The notes under the pieces: model-generated
Database searches by the model: none
Told to the model about the DNA's origin: nothing
The model's input: the letters and a program-made list of their open reading frames with translations, nothing else
Assembly (NCBI RefSeq): GCF_003862435.1
Contig: NZ_RHGY01000004.1
Span: forward strand, 62,630-126,629
From: Weissella viridescens
GTDB taxonomy: Bacteria > Bacillota > Bacilli > Lactobacillales > Lactobacillaceae
DNA: 64,000 nucleotides
Reading direction: 5' to 3'
Made by a program: the position numbers and the translations under genes
Shown: positions 54,270 to 62,828 of the stretch, one piece after another
How positions within the stretch are numbered: the first letter of the stretch is position 1
How the letters are laid out: each line of letters begins with the position of its first letter

Positions 54270-55010
54270 CTAATTTAATTCAAGCGCATAGCTTAACGCA
54301 CTCAATAAGTATAACGGAGCCGTTTCTGCCCGTAAAATTCTGGGACCAAGCCCCACTGGGATAAACCCTTGCTGTGACAACGTCCCCATTTCAGCCTCAG
54401 ACAACCCACCTTCTGGACCCACAAGCCCCACCAAGTGACTCTGTGGCTTCAATTGATGAAAGACTGTCGCTAAAGCTGAACGTTCTCCCTGCTTAGCACT
54501 TTCTTCCCAAGCCACCACTTTATGGGCATCTGTTGGTAAGTCCAGTGCTTGTAAATTTGGAATATACCGTAGTGTTGGGATTTCAAGACGGTGACTTTGC
54601 TCGCTGGCGCCCTTGGCAATTTTTTCCAAACGGGCCAACTTCTTATCACTTTTCATTCCCCAGTGAACAACTGACCACTCAGTTTCAACAAAAATAATTT
54701 CATGTACACCTAATTCAGTTGCTTTTTGCACCACGTAATCCGGCTTATCACCCTTACTTAACCCTAAGATTATGGTTGCTTTTACCGGCAACTCTACTTG
54801 AGGGGTCATGGTCGCCACAACTTGCATCACGGCATTTTGATTCGTCAATTCAGCGACTTTAGCAATCCAAATCGTTTGCCGATCCGGCAAAACAAATTCA
54901 GCCTCATCATCAATTCGCGCGCGTAGCACCGTCACAAAATGGTGTGCAATATCTTCTGGCAAAATAAATGTCTCGGTTCGGGGCATTTCATCCAAAAAAT
55001 AACGTTGCAT
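54270..55010 (-). CDS. rsmE: 16S rRNA (uracil-1498-N3)-methyltransferase
   Basis: RsmE methylates U1498 of 16S rRNA. The 246-residue product has an N-terminal PUA-like domain (HHFVTVLRARIDDEAEFV) and a SPOUT domain with LGLSKGDKPDYVVQKATELG, IGPEGG-type motif VGLVGPEGGLSEAE and LGPRILRAETAPLYLLSAL. The start ATG directly follows the TAG stop of prmA. Confidence 0.97.
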   Translation of the reverse strand: MQRYFLDEMPRTETFILPEDIAHHFVTVLRARIDDEAEFVLPDRQTIWIAKVAELTNQNAVMQVVATMTPQVELPVKATIILGLSKGDKPDYVVQKATELGVHEIIFVETEWSVVHWGMKSDKKLARLEKIAKGASEQSHRLEIPTLRYIPNLQALDLPTDAHKVVAWEESAKQGERSALATVFHQLKPQSHLVGLVGPEGGLSEAEMGTLSQQGFIPVGLGPRILRAETAPLYLLSALSYALELN

Positions 55011-55967
55011 CTAAGCCTCCTCACCAGTTGGGTTGTGCGCAATGACACCATACCATTCACCCAACTGCAAAATTTGATCCACTAGCAATCCTTGTTCCGC
55101 CAAAGCTGATTGAATGGCATCAATCTTATCTTGATAAATTCCTGAAAGCAAGATTTGGGTACCTGGCTTAATGACTGAAGGCAGTTGTGGAATTAGGGGC
55201 AATAGCACTTCTGCTAACATATTGGCCACCACCACATCAAAATCACGCTCAGTAACATCTGCCAGCAAATCGCTCACTTGAACTTTGACATCCGCTGCAA
55301 TAGGATTCAAATCTAAATTACCTTGGGCTGATTTAACGGCAACTTCATCGACATCAGTTCCCAAAACTTCACGAGCACCAAGATATTTGGCTGCAATACT
55401 TAAAATCCCAGAACCCGTTCCAACATCTAACAAGCGTTCCCCGCCACGAAGGATATACTCTTCCGCTTGCAACATGAGTTTTGTCGTTGGATGGGTTCCC
55501 GTTCCAAATGCCATTCCTGGATCCAAAACAATAACATGCTCATCTTGCATTTTTGGTGTATACGTTTCCCATTTTGGGACCACCGTTAAATAACGCGTTA
55601 AGCGAACTGGATGATAATACTTTTGCCATTCAGTCGCCCATTCGGCATCTTCAACCGGTTTTTGGACCACCGTACCTGGGGCAGCATTCAAACCGAACGC
55701 ATTTAAGCCTTTAATCCGTTCACGAATGCCATCCAACAATTCAGATACATGCACATCAGCTGGAAAATAGCCAGACACCTCGGCCCCCTGTGTGACACCT
55801 GGTACTGTCTCCCAATCAATTGTCACGGTGCCATCAGATGCTTCATAATGTTCACGATCATCCGCATCATCAATTTGCACGCCTTCGGCCCCAGCTTCAA
55901 TTAAAATATTACTAACGGCTTCGACTGCTTCATTTTGTGTTGTTACGGTAACTTCTTGCCAACTCAT
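55011..55967 (-). CDS. prmA: Ribosomal protein L11 methyltransferase
   Basis: PrmA trimethylates L11. The 318-residue product has an N-terminal substrate-binding domain, a linker, LDPGMAFGTGTHPTTKL, the SAM motif LLDVGTGSGILSIAA and VVANMLAEVLLPL (NIL-type motif). It is the first gene of a prmA-rsmE-membrane protein unit. A weak -10-like TATTCT lies in the gap upstream. Confidence 0.97.
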   Translation of the reverse strand: MSWQEVTVTTQNEAVEAVSNILIEAGAEGVQIDDADDREHYEASDGTVTIDWETVPGVTQGAEVSGYFPADVHVSELLDGIRERIKGLNAFGLNAAPGTVVQKPVEDAEWATEWQKYYHPVRLTRYLTVVPKWETYTPKMQDEHVIVLDPGMAFGTGTHPTTKLMLQAEEYILRGGERLLDVGTGSGILSIAAKYLGAREVLGTDVDEVAVKSAQGNLDLNPIAADVKVQVSDLLADVTERDFDVVVANMLAEVLLPLIPQLPSVIKPGTQILLSGIYQDKIDAIQSALAEQGLLVDQILQLGEWYGVIAHNPTGEEA

Positions 55968-56030
55968 AAGCCCGCCTCATTTCATTTATTATGTACTATT
56001 AGAATAGCATAAAATCATGCCATTAGATAA

Positions 56031-56064
56031 CAAAAAAACACATGATACCAATGGTATCATGTGT
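56031..56064 (-). terminator. pyk terminator
   Basis: A perfect 12-bp stem (56038-56049 with 56053-56064) is followed on the minus strand by seven T residues. Confidence 0.9.
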
Positions 56065-56079
56065 TTTAAATGTTAAATA

Positions 56080-57504
56080 TTAGTCAACTGTTACGATTGT
56101 GAACAGGTTAGTTGTTCCTGAAGTTGTAACAGGGATACCAGCAGTAACGATGATCTTGTCACCCTTAACAGCCAATCCTTGTTCAACAGCTTGCTTCTTA
56201 GCAAGTTCAATCATTTCGTCAGTTGTGTTTACTGGGTCAACAACGATTGGTTGTACACCCCAGTAAATTGTCAATGAACGTTGAACCATTTCGTCAAATG
56301 TCAAAGCCAAGATATCAGCATCTGGACGATACTTTGAAATCATCTTTGCAGTGTAACCTGAGTTAGTAGCAGCAACGATGGCCTTAACGTCTGGCAAGTT
56401 GTTAGCAGCGTTCGCAACTGAAGCAGCAACAGATTCTGTAACATCGTCAGTTACATAATCATCCTTGTGGCGACCGTTTTGACGCAAAGCAGTTTCAGCC
56501 TTTTCATCAATACGAGCCATAGTTGCAACAGCTTCAACTGGGTATGCACCGTTAGCTGATTCACCAGAAAGCATAGTAGCATCAGTTCCGTCAAACACAG
56601 CGTTGGCAACGTCAGAAGCTTCGGCACGTGTAGGACGTGGGTTTTCTTGCATTGAATCAAGCATGTCAGTAGCTGTGATAACAGGCTTTCCGGCAGCGTT
56701 CATCATGCGGATCAAATCCTTTTGAACCAAAGGCACGTTCTCAGGTGGAATCTCGACACCCATGTCTCCACGAGCAATCATCAATCCATCAGAAACCTTC
56801 AAGATTTCTGGGAAGTTGTCGATACCTTCTTGTGATTCAATCTTAGGGAAGATCATAACATCTTCACGGTTCGCTTCCTTAAGCAAAACGCGAATATCTT
56901 CAACGTCTTCAGGCTTACGAACGAATGAAGCAGCAATGAATTGGATGCCATTTGCCAAACCAAAACGGATATCATCAGCATCCTTTTCAGTAATACCTGG
57001 CAAGTTGATTGAAACACCAGGTGCGTTAACACCCTTACGTGATCCCAACAAACCATGGTTTTCAACAACAGTTACCAATTCGCGGTTTGCTTCATCCTTA
57101 TCAGTGATAAGCATGTCAATTTTTCCATCGTCAAACAAAACGTGTCCACCAACATGAACATCATCGAACAAACCAGGGTAAGTAACAGCAATCTTTTCCT
57201 TAGTTCCTTCTAGTGAATCATCCATAGAAATACGAACGACGTCACCGATGTTAAATTCGATTTTACCTGGCTTTTGAACAGTAGTACGGATTTCGGCACC
57301 CTTTGTGTCCAATAGCAAACCAGCAATCTTACCTGTCTTAGCTTCGGCTTCGTGCACAGCGTTCATGCGTCCCAAATGTTCTTCATGATCTCCGTGAGAG
57401 AAGTTGAAACGCGTAACATTAGCACCAGCTTCTAACAAGTTTGTAATTGTTTCGACATCGGTACTGGCAGGTCCAAGTGTAGAAACGATCTTGGTCTTTT
57501 TCAT
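56080..57504 (-). CDS. pyk: Pyruvate kinase
   Basis: Pyruvate kinase makes pyruvate and ATP from PEP and ADP. The 474-residue product begins MKKTKIVSTLGPAS and has RFNFSHGDHEEH, the catalytic MIFPKIESQEGIDN and IARGDMGVEIP, ITATDMLDSM and SGESANGAYPVEAV. It lacks the C-terminal PEP-utiliser-like extension found in Bacillus Pyk, as usual for this family of LAB. I chose the ATG at 57504, after AAAGGAG. A cre-like site upstream suggests CcpA activation. Confidence 0.97.
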   Translation of the reverse strand: MKKTKIVSTLGPASTDVETITNLLEAGANVTRFNFSHGDHEEHLGRMNAVHEAEAKTGKIAGLLLDTKGAEIRTTVQKPGKIEFNIGDVVRISMDDSLEGTKEKIAVTYPGLFDDVHVGGHVLFDDGKIDMLITDKDEANRELVTVVENHGLLGSRKGVNAPGVSINLPGITEKDADDIRFGLANGIQFIAASFVRKPEDVEDIRVLLKEANREDVMIFPKIESQEGIDNFPEILKVSDGLMIARGDMGVEIPPENVPLVQKDLIRMMNAAGKPVITATDMLDSMQENPRPTRAEASDVANAVFDGTDATMLSGESANGAYPVEAVATMARIDEKAETALRQNGRHKDDYVTDDVTESVAASVANAANNLPDVKAIVAATNSGYTAKMISKYRPDADILALTFDEMVQRSLTIYWGVQPIVVDPVNTTDEMIELAKKQAVEQGLAVKGDKIIVTAGIPVTTSGTTNLFTIVTVD

Positions 57505-57557
57505 TATTGAAAAATCTCCTTTGTTTTTTGATAGCAATACTTTTGTATCCAATAATT

Positions 57558-57563
57558 ATTGTA
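57558..57563 (-). promoter_or_regulatory. pyk promoter (-10 box)
   Basis: A TACAAT on the minus strand lies about 54 bp before the start codon. The -35 region (around TGTTAA) is weak, which fits an activated promoter. Confidence 0.5.
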
Positions 57564-57610
57564 CACTACTCTCTTGTGTTTTAACACACAAATTCACGTT
57601 ATTTTTTCTA

Positions 57611-57624
57611 TGTAAACGTTTCCA
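57611..57624. promoter_or_regulatory. Candidate cre (CcpA) site for pyk
   Basis: TGTAAACGTTTCCA matches the consensus TGWAANCGNTNWCA at 13 of 14 positions. Its centre lies about 66 bp upstream of the inferred pyk start site, in the range where CcpA activates glycolytic genes. Confidence 0.65.
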
Positions 57625-57681
57625 CTTTAAAAGAAGTTTTGATCGGAATAAATGTCGGGAAAGTAAATCGTTTTTTTCAAT

Positions 57682-57714
57682 AAAAAAAGCACACAGTTCT
57701 TGCAACTGTATGCT
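57682..57714 (-). terminator. Lysine permease terminator
   Basis: An 11-bp stem (57688-57698 with 57704-57714, one G-T pair) is followed on the minus strand by seven T residues. Confidence 0.9.
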
Positions 57715-57723
57715 AAGTTCATT

Positions 57724-59196
57724 TTATTTTAAAGGTCGTGTGTCAGTTTTCAAATCAACATCTTGCAATGACCGTAACTTCGTATGGTGCTTAATTTTAT
57801 AGTAGAAAAATAGGGCTAGGAAAATGGGAATTGCCAGATAAGTCGTAATAATGGCTTGCCAATTCCAATGTGTAATTGGCCCCTGGAATGATGCCAAGTC
57901 TTGTCCAGCCACAACAATCACTGACATAATTAATGCCAGAATTGGGCCCACTGGGAACCATTTTGCATGGTAACGCAATTCAGAGACCGTGTGTCCTTGC
58001 GCAATAAAGGCCCGACGGAAACGGTAAGCACAAATTGCAATCCCAATCCAAGTAATAAACCCAGTTAATCCAGAAGCGGCCACCAAGTATAGGTACACAT
58101 TTTTACCAAATAAACTCGTTGCCAAAGTTAACGTGCTGACGATAATGGTTACAGCTAATGCACGCGTTGGAATACCTGATTTCTGGTTAATTTTCTTAAA
58201 GAACCCTGGTGCCATCCCTTCCTCCGCCATTGAGTAAAGCATTCGTGAAGAAGTATACAAACCTGAGTTTGCTGATGAAATGACCGATGTCAAAATAACG
58301 GCGTTCATCACAGCAGCAGCACTGGCCAATCCAGCCCGTTCAAAGACTAACGTGAATGGTGATACAGCAATGTTATCCTCACTTGCGCTCAACAATGATG
58401 GATCCTTGTAATAGATGATTGCGCCAATCACAAAAATCGCACCAATATAGAACAACAAAATACGCCAGAACACTTGCTTAATCGCTGTTGGGACTGAGGT
58501 TTCAGGTGTTTCAGATTCACCAGCAGTAATCCCGATAAATTCAGTTCCTTGGAAAGAGAATCCAGCAACCATAAGCACCGCCAGGATACCGTTAAATCCA
58601 TTCACAAATCCATGATTACCAACGGACAAGTTACGTGCGACATCCGGCTTATAGGTCATGATGCCTAAAATCATCGCAAATCCGACAATCAAGAATGCAA
58701 TCACCGCAACCACCTTAATCATTGCCATCCAAAACTCAGTTTCACCATATGTCTTGGTTGATAATAAATTAATCAATAAAATCAATGCTAGCGTGGCAAA
58801 TGACCAGGTCCATCCCGGAACATGCGGGAACCAATAGCCCATCACAACCCCAACTGTGGCTGCTTCAACCGCCACGGTAATCGCCCAGTTCAACCAAAAA
58901 TTCCACCCCATCGCAAACCCAAAAGCAGGATCGACAAAACGATCGGCGTAAGTTGAAAATGATCCAGAAACGGGCATATACGTTGCCATCTCACCCAAAC
59001 TGGTCATCAAAAAGTAGACCATCAACCCCATCACTGCGTATGCGGTCAAAGCCCCCATTGGTCCAGCTTGAGCAACCGTTGCTCCGGACGTCACGAAAAG
59101 TCCTGTTCCAATCGTCCCACCCAAGGCGATCATTGAAAGGTGCCGGGTTTTTAGCGTTCGCTTTAACCCAGTTGTTTCATTTGCTTCATTTGACAT
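57724..59196 (-). CDS. lysP: Lysine-specific amino acid permease (APC family)
   Basis: This 490-residue, 12-helix APC transporter has the conserved LKTRHLSMIALGGTIGTGLF start, GEMATYMPVSGSFSTYA, GFSFQGTEFIGITAGESE and a C-terminal FRRAFIAQGHTVSELRYHAK region, the LysP subtype layout. The lysine riboswitch directly upstream supports lysine as substrate. It is monocistronic, between the riboswitch and its own terminator. Confidence 0.93.
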   Translation of the reverse strand: MSNEANETTGLKRTLKTRHLSMIALGGTIGTGLFVTSGATVAQAGPMGALTAYAVMGLMVYFLMTSLGEMATYMPVSGSFSTYADRFVDPAFGFAMGWNFWLNWAITVAVEAATVGVVMGYWFPHVPGWTWSFATLALILLINLLSTKTYGETEFWMAMIKVVAVIAFLIVGFAMILGIMTYKPDVARNLSVGNHGFVNGFNGILAVLMVAGFSFQGTEFIGITAGESETPETSVPTAIKQVFWRILLFYIGAIFVIGAIIYYKDPSLLSASEDNIAVSPFTLVFERAGLASAAAVMNAVILTSVISSANSGLYTSSRMLYSMAEEGMAPGFFKKINQKSGIPTRALAVTIIVSTLTLATSLFGKNVYLYLVAASGLTGFITWIGIAICAYRFRRAFIAQGHTVSELRYHAKWFPVGPILALIMSVIVVAGQDLASFQGPITHWNWQAIITTYLAIPIFLALFFYYKIKHHTKLRSLQDVDLKTDTRPLK

Positions 59197-59235
59197 AAAA
59201 TCCTCCTAATTTTTTGAGGCCCCAAATGTTTGGCA

Positions 59236-59275
59236 AAAGAAAAGCCTAGTTTACGACTATCATCGTAAACTAGGC
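59236..59275 (-). terminator. Terminator of the lysine riboswitch
   Basis: A perfect 13-bp stem (59244-59256 with 59263-59275) is followed on the minus strand by TTTTCTTTT. It is the expression platform of the upstream aptamer. Confidence 0.9.
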
Positions 59276-59294
59276 GTCTGTGTTTTTGCCAAGT

Positions 59295-59458
59295 AATTGA
59301 TAGCTCCCCGTAATCATTGATTACGACAGTCCAGTTACTCTTAATACCTGGACCAACACCCCGATTCGCCAATCGGTGCATTTCGGCAATCGCCCCTTTT
59401 ACTGACCGCATAATCTGCCGATTTAGCCAGTGACTCTTGTTGATTGCAACCTCTATTT
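59295..59458 (-). promoter_or_regulatory. Lysine riboswitch (L box)
   Basis: The leader has the L-box conserved core: GAGGTTGC (59446-59453), AAGAGTC, the GTAAAAGGGGCGATTGCCGAA block, TGTTGGTCC and GGGGAGCTATC closing P1. With high lysine the terminator downstream should form and shut off lysP. The 313-bp gene-free gap between lysP and the DUF1634 gene is filled by this element, its terminator and its promoter. Confidence 0.93.
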
Positions 59459-59477
59459 TCTTTTTTATGCTGTAAAT

Positions 59478-59506
59478 AGTTTAAGTTAATTTTGAGTTGC
59501 CGTCAA
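59478..59506 (-). promoter_or_regulatory. lysP promoter
   Basis: On the minus strand, -35 TTGACG (59501-59506) and -10 TAAACT (59478-59483) are 17 bp apart. The transcript would start just before the L-box core. Confidence 0.7.
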
Positions 59507-59509
59507 GCC

Positions 59510-59890
59510 TTAGTGTGCGTGATATCCATATGCAATTGCCACACATAAAATCAAAAGGACAAGTGTCGTAATCGCAACATAGAGATGATCGTGGATCTTG
59601 GCAAAGGCAAAAATAGAAACCACTACCCGCAAAACTGGTGTAAAGATTAACAATAGTAACCCAAACATCATCCAGGCCAGTGGTTGCCAGGTAATGAGTC
59701 CCTGCCATATACCGCTTAATCGTGTTGGGAATGGTTGGGTATTGGCATGTGGATTTAAGCATAACAAGACAAAACCAATTAACATGGCTGCCAAAGCGAG
59801 CGCCACACCAATCCGCATAATTTGCCCAATCAACACTTCCATGTGCGCCAAATTTTTTTCATCTTGAGTTTGTTTCATATCTTTAGCCAT
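59510..59890 (-). CDS. DUF1634 membrane protein
   Basis: This 126-residue protein has three hydrophobic helices (VALALAAMLIGFVLLCL, PLAWMMFGLLLLIFTPVL, VAITTLVLLILCVAIAYGY) and LIGQIMRIGV near the N-terminus, matching the DUF1634 layout. Members are nearly always next to a TauE/SafE permease, as here (3-bp gap), and probably form a partner subunit. The substrate is unknown. Confidence 0.85.
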   Translation of the reverse strand: MAKDMKQTQDEKNLAHMEVLIGQIMRIGVALALAAMLIGFVLLCLNPHANTQPFPTRLSGIWQGLITWQPLAWMMFGLLLLIFTPVLRVVVSIFAFAKIHDHLYVAITTLVLLILCVAIAYGYHAH

Positions 59891-59893
59891 TGT

Positions 59894-60736
59894 TTAGAAC
59901 ACCGCCATTCCTTTAAAAATTAACTGGAGGGCCATAATCAAGACCACTGGAATAAAAATCTTTCGGATTAACCGTGCTGGCAAATACTGCATCACATGTG
60001 ATCCAATTGTTGAACCGCCTAAAATCCCTAAGGCCATCGGCACCGCAATTACCGGATTAATCATGCCATTAAAGAAATAAACCGTCGCAGATGCAGCCGC
60101 TGTCACGCCCATCATTAAGTTAGACGTGGCAGACGATGCCTTCAGTGGCATTTTCATTACGCCATCCATCGCCATCACTTTAAAGGCACCTGATCCGATT
60201 CCCAATAAACCTGATGCAATTCCGGCACCAAACATCACGGCTGCCCCACCTGGTACATGTTCCAAACCATATTGAATAGTCTTACCTTCTTGTTTGTCAT
60301 AGTACTCACCATTTAACTCAAGCTTTTCCGCCAATGGATCCGATTGGGCTAGCACCGTTTCAGTTTTGCTACCACGTAATTTTTGCCACATATTCCAAGC
60401 TTGAAAAATCAACAAAGCCCCAAATAAGAAATACAAGACCGTTGCATGGAAAAATCCTGATAAAATCGCACCAAGTAAGGCACCAAGGGTCGTGAAAATT
60501 TCCAAAAACATTGCTACACGCAAATTTAAAACATCATCTTTCAAAAAAGCAACAGCTGAACCTGAACTCGTTGCAATCACCGCAATAATGCTTGCTCCGA
60601 CCGCATATTTGATATCCAAGCCCATAAAAATTGTTAACACAGGTGTGACGATAATACCGCCCCCGAGCCCCAAAATTGAACCTAAAGCACCCGCAACGAC
60701 ACCTGTCACCAACATAATTAATGTTTGTGTTACCAT
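59894..60736 (-). CDS. TauE/SafE family anion permease
   Basis: This 280-residue transporter has the family's paired repeats: GALGSILGLGGGIIVTPVL at the N-terminus and GIASGLLGIGSGAFKVMAM in the second half. It has about seven to eight transmembrane helices and an internal cytoplasmic loop (residues about 120-155). Family members move sulfite, sulfoacetate or related organosulfur anions; no specific substrate can be assigned. A -10 TATAAT lies at 60780-60785 on the minus strand. Confidence 0.9.
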   Translation of the reverse strand: MVTQTLIMLVTGVVAGALGSILGLGGGIIVTPVLTIFMGLDIKYAVGASIIAVIATSSGSAVAFLKDDVLNLRVAMFLEIFTTLGALLGAILSGFFHATVLYFLFGALLIFQAWNMWQKLRGSKTETVLAQSDPLAEKLELNGEYYDKQEGKTIQYGLEHVPGGAAVMFGAGIASGLLGIGSGAFKVMAMDGVMKMPLKASSATSNLMMGVTAAASATVYFFNGMINPVIAVPMALGILGGSTIGSHVMQYLPARLIRKIFIPVVLIMALQLIFKGMAVF

Positions 60737-60843
60737 TTATTCTCCCCCTACATTTTTTAATTAAAATATTGCACAAATGATTATACGCTTCTCCGTGTTT
60801 TAGTATACACTAGAATTAGTCTAAAAAATTAAGGAATGGATAT

Positions 60844-61491
60844 ATGTTAATACGAAACTATCATGCGCAACGTTGGCTCTTGATTTTAAGTAGTATTGGG
60901 TTTATTGCCCTAATCTGGGCTGTTTTCAGCCACGTTGCTTTACTGTCTGTATTGGACAATTTAACCGCACAACTTCAACTCACCTTGTTGCCAAACTGGC
61001 TTCATTATTTTTTGAGTTTTATTTTCTTCTTTAGCCATAGCTGGGGCAGTTGCCTTGTCATTTTCTTGCTTGCCTTCTTCCTTTGGGGGTTTAAATACAA
61101 GATTCCAGCGTTTTGGTTGATGACAACAAGCATCATTAGTGGGATACTACTGCATATCGTTGATTTTATTTTACCAGTCACCAATTTTAATCATGCTATG
61201 CAGTTTCCGGCATTCGGTATTTTCTGGGCAACTTTAATTTACACCTTCGTTGCTAGTTTTGTTGGACCCGAGATCCAATCAACTTGGCGCCGCAGTTGTC
61301 TCCACCTGGTTATGCTTTTGTTATGGATACTCGTCTTTTGTGCCAACTTATTTCAACCCGATGTACAATTTAGTGGTGTCTTAGCTGGCTGGTTATTTGC
61401 AATCATCGTCTTAGAACTCTTTGAACACCTTTATGTTCAATATGCCCCTACTCTCGCCAAAATGAATGGATTTTACGGATCATGGTATTAA
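60844..61491 (+). CDS. PAP2-like membrane protein lacking catalytic motifs
   Basis: This 215-residue protein has about six hydrophobic helices. Its layout and the C-terminal SGVLAGWLFAIIVLE resemble the PAP2 phosphatase end (SDVLAGW), but the three catalytic motifs are not recognisable: the PSGH position reads FPAFGIF and the SRxxxxxHxxSD position reads ANLFQPDVQFSG. It is therefore probably a non-catalytic or repurposed relative of undecaprenyl or lipid phosphatases. It is transcribed opposite to its neighbours and overlaps the GNAT gene by 10 bp. Confidence 0.7.
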   Translation: MLIRNYHAQRWLLILSSIGFIALIWAVFSHVALLSVLDNLTAQLQLTLLPNWLHYFLSFIFFFSHSWGSCLVIFLLAFFLWGFKYKIPAFWLMTTSIISGILLHIVDFILPVTNFNHAMQFPAFGIFWATLIYTFVASFVGPEIQSTWRRSCLHLVMLLLWILVFCANLFQPDVQFSGVLAGWLFAIIVLELFEHLYVQYAPTLAKMNGFYGSWY

Positions 61492-61958
61492 ATACAATTG
61501 AATTAAAGGCCTGGGAATCAGACCAATTTGCAGCATACAAACACCTCATGCAACAACCAAAAGCACAAGCTGGTCTTCAAATGGATGTTTCTGAATCATC
61601 CTTACAGAGCAGCTTTGCCGAAGCACTAAAGCAACCTTACTTCTTCCAAATTTTATTGGATGATCAATTAATTGGGTCAGTCACACTCTATTGGGCACTT
61701 GACCAAGGTGAAGACGATTTAACGCACTATAGTCTTGCCTACTCCCTTGATGAAGCCTATGAACATCATGGCTATATGCATCAAGCGCTGGAAGTCTTAT
61801 TCCGCCACATGCATGGTCCTGCCATCGTACAAGCGGAAATGTTTGCCGACAACACTGCTTCAATTCATGTTGTTGAAGGCTTAGGGTTTACAAAATTAAC
61901 AGAGTTTACCAATTTCTTTGGTCAGGACCTTTGTGTCTTTGAAAAAACCGTAGACTAA
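61482..61958 (+). CDS. GNAT-family N-acetyltransferase
   Basis: This 158-residue protein has a GNAT fold pattern: IELKAWESDQFAAYKHLM, LIGSVTLYWALDQGEDD, the acceptor/CoA region YSLDEAYEHHGYMHQALEVL and C-terminal DNTASIHVVEGLGFTKLTEF. The usual RGxGxG of the CoA loop is changed to EHHGYM, as in RimJ/RimL-type members. The acceptor is unknown. The start codon lies inside the end of the PAP2-like gene, so the two are coupled. Confidence 0.85.
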   Translation: MVLNTIELKAWESDQFAAYKHLMQQPKAQAGLQMDVSESSLQSSFAEALKQPYFFQILLDDQLIGSVTLYWALDQGEDDLTHYSLAYSLDEAYEHHGYMHQALEVLFRHMHGPAIVQAEMFADNTASIHVVEGLGFTKLTEFTNFFGQDLCVFEKTVD

Positions 61959-61961
61959 ATC

Positions 61962-61997
61962 AAAAGACGCACATCTTAAAGATGTGCGTCTTTTTTT
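61962..61997. terminator. Bidirectional terminator
   Basis: A perfect 13-bp stem (61965-61977 with 61979-61991, with bases in between forming the loop) has T residues on the plus side and T residues after it on the minus side. It serves the convergent GNAT gene and ABC transporter operon, and its minus-strand start overlaps the stop of the binding protein gene. Confidence 0.85.
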
Positions 61998-62820
61998 AGT
62001 TATCTGTTCCAAAATACTTCCGGGCTAACTTGGCCTCTGTGCCATTTTGTTTCAATTCCGTTAATTCTCGATTGACGCGTTCACGCAAAACCTTGTCTTC
62101 TTTTCTAAAGCCCACCCCGTATTCATCCTGTGGGAATCCGGTCTGAACTGTTCGAAGTGGCGTTTTTAACTTTTCATGCGTTAAGTAATAGTTCGCATAA
62201 TCACGATCAATTAACACCGCATCAACCCGACCAACTTGTAAATCATTGATTGCCTTGTCATAAGTATCATATTGAATCACTTTGCGATTCAAGTATTTTT
62301 TCAAATATTGAGGTTGTTGATTCAAACTATCATAGCCGGAAGATCCTGACTGAACGGCTAAATTTTTATTTATCATATCAGCAGCTTGTTTGATTGGTGC
62401 ATCCTTTTTGGTTAACAAAACTAATCGATCTGAATGATAAGGCTTAGAAAAAGCCACCTTTTTCTTCCGTTCAGCATTAATTGTGTACCCATTCCAAATT
62501 ACATCAATGTGCCCGGTCGCCAATTCCGTCTGGTTCATCGACCAGTCAATCGTTTGGAATTTCGGCTTTAGACCCATCCGTTTAAAAGCGGCTCGCGCTA
62601 ATTCAACGTCATAGCCCACCAGGTGGCCTTTTTTATCACGGAACCCCATTGGCACATACGTATCATCAATCCCAATCACCACCGTTTTACGTTGCTGTAA
62701 GGTATGCCATGAATCTTGGCGGTGATTCATCCGGTAACTAATGCCCCCAATAATCAACGCTAGAATCAATAAGACCAAACCATTTCCGATAAGCAATTTG
62801 ATTTTTTTATTCTGCATCAT
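61996..62820 (-). CDS. Amino-acid ABC transporter substrate-binding protein
   Basis: The 274-residue type 2 periplasmic-binding-fold protein has an N-terminal hydrophobic anchor (LLIGNGLVLLILALIIGGIS) with no cysteine lipobox, so it looks membrane-anchored and not a lipoprotein. Family motifs are GFRDKKGHLVGYDVELARAAF and VDAVLIDRDYANYY, with AVQSGSSGYDSL. The closest known types bind polar amino acids (cystine, glutamine). It is the last gene of a permease-ATPase-binding protein operon. The ATG at 62820 follows GAGGT. Confidence 0.88.
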   Translation of the reverse strand: MMQNKKIKLLIGNGLVLLILALIIGGISYRMNHRQDSWHTLQQRKTVVIGIDDTYVPMGFRDKKGHLVGYDVELARAAFKRMGLKPKFQTIDWSMNQTELATGHIDVIWNGYTINAERKKKVAFSKPYHSDRLVLLTKKDAPIKQAADMINKNLAVQSGSSGYDSLNQQPQYLKKYLNRKVIQYDTYDKAINDLQVGRVDAVLIDRDYANYYLTHEKLKTPLRTVQTGFPQDEYGVGFRKEDKVLRERVNRELTELKQNGTEAKLARKYFGTDN

Positions 62821-62828
62821 GCTCACCT

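Noticed and set aside
59163-59411. An 82-codon open frame on the minus strand upstream of lysP
   Set aside because: It runs through the lysine riboswitch aptamer and its terminator hairpin, and has no family resemblance.
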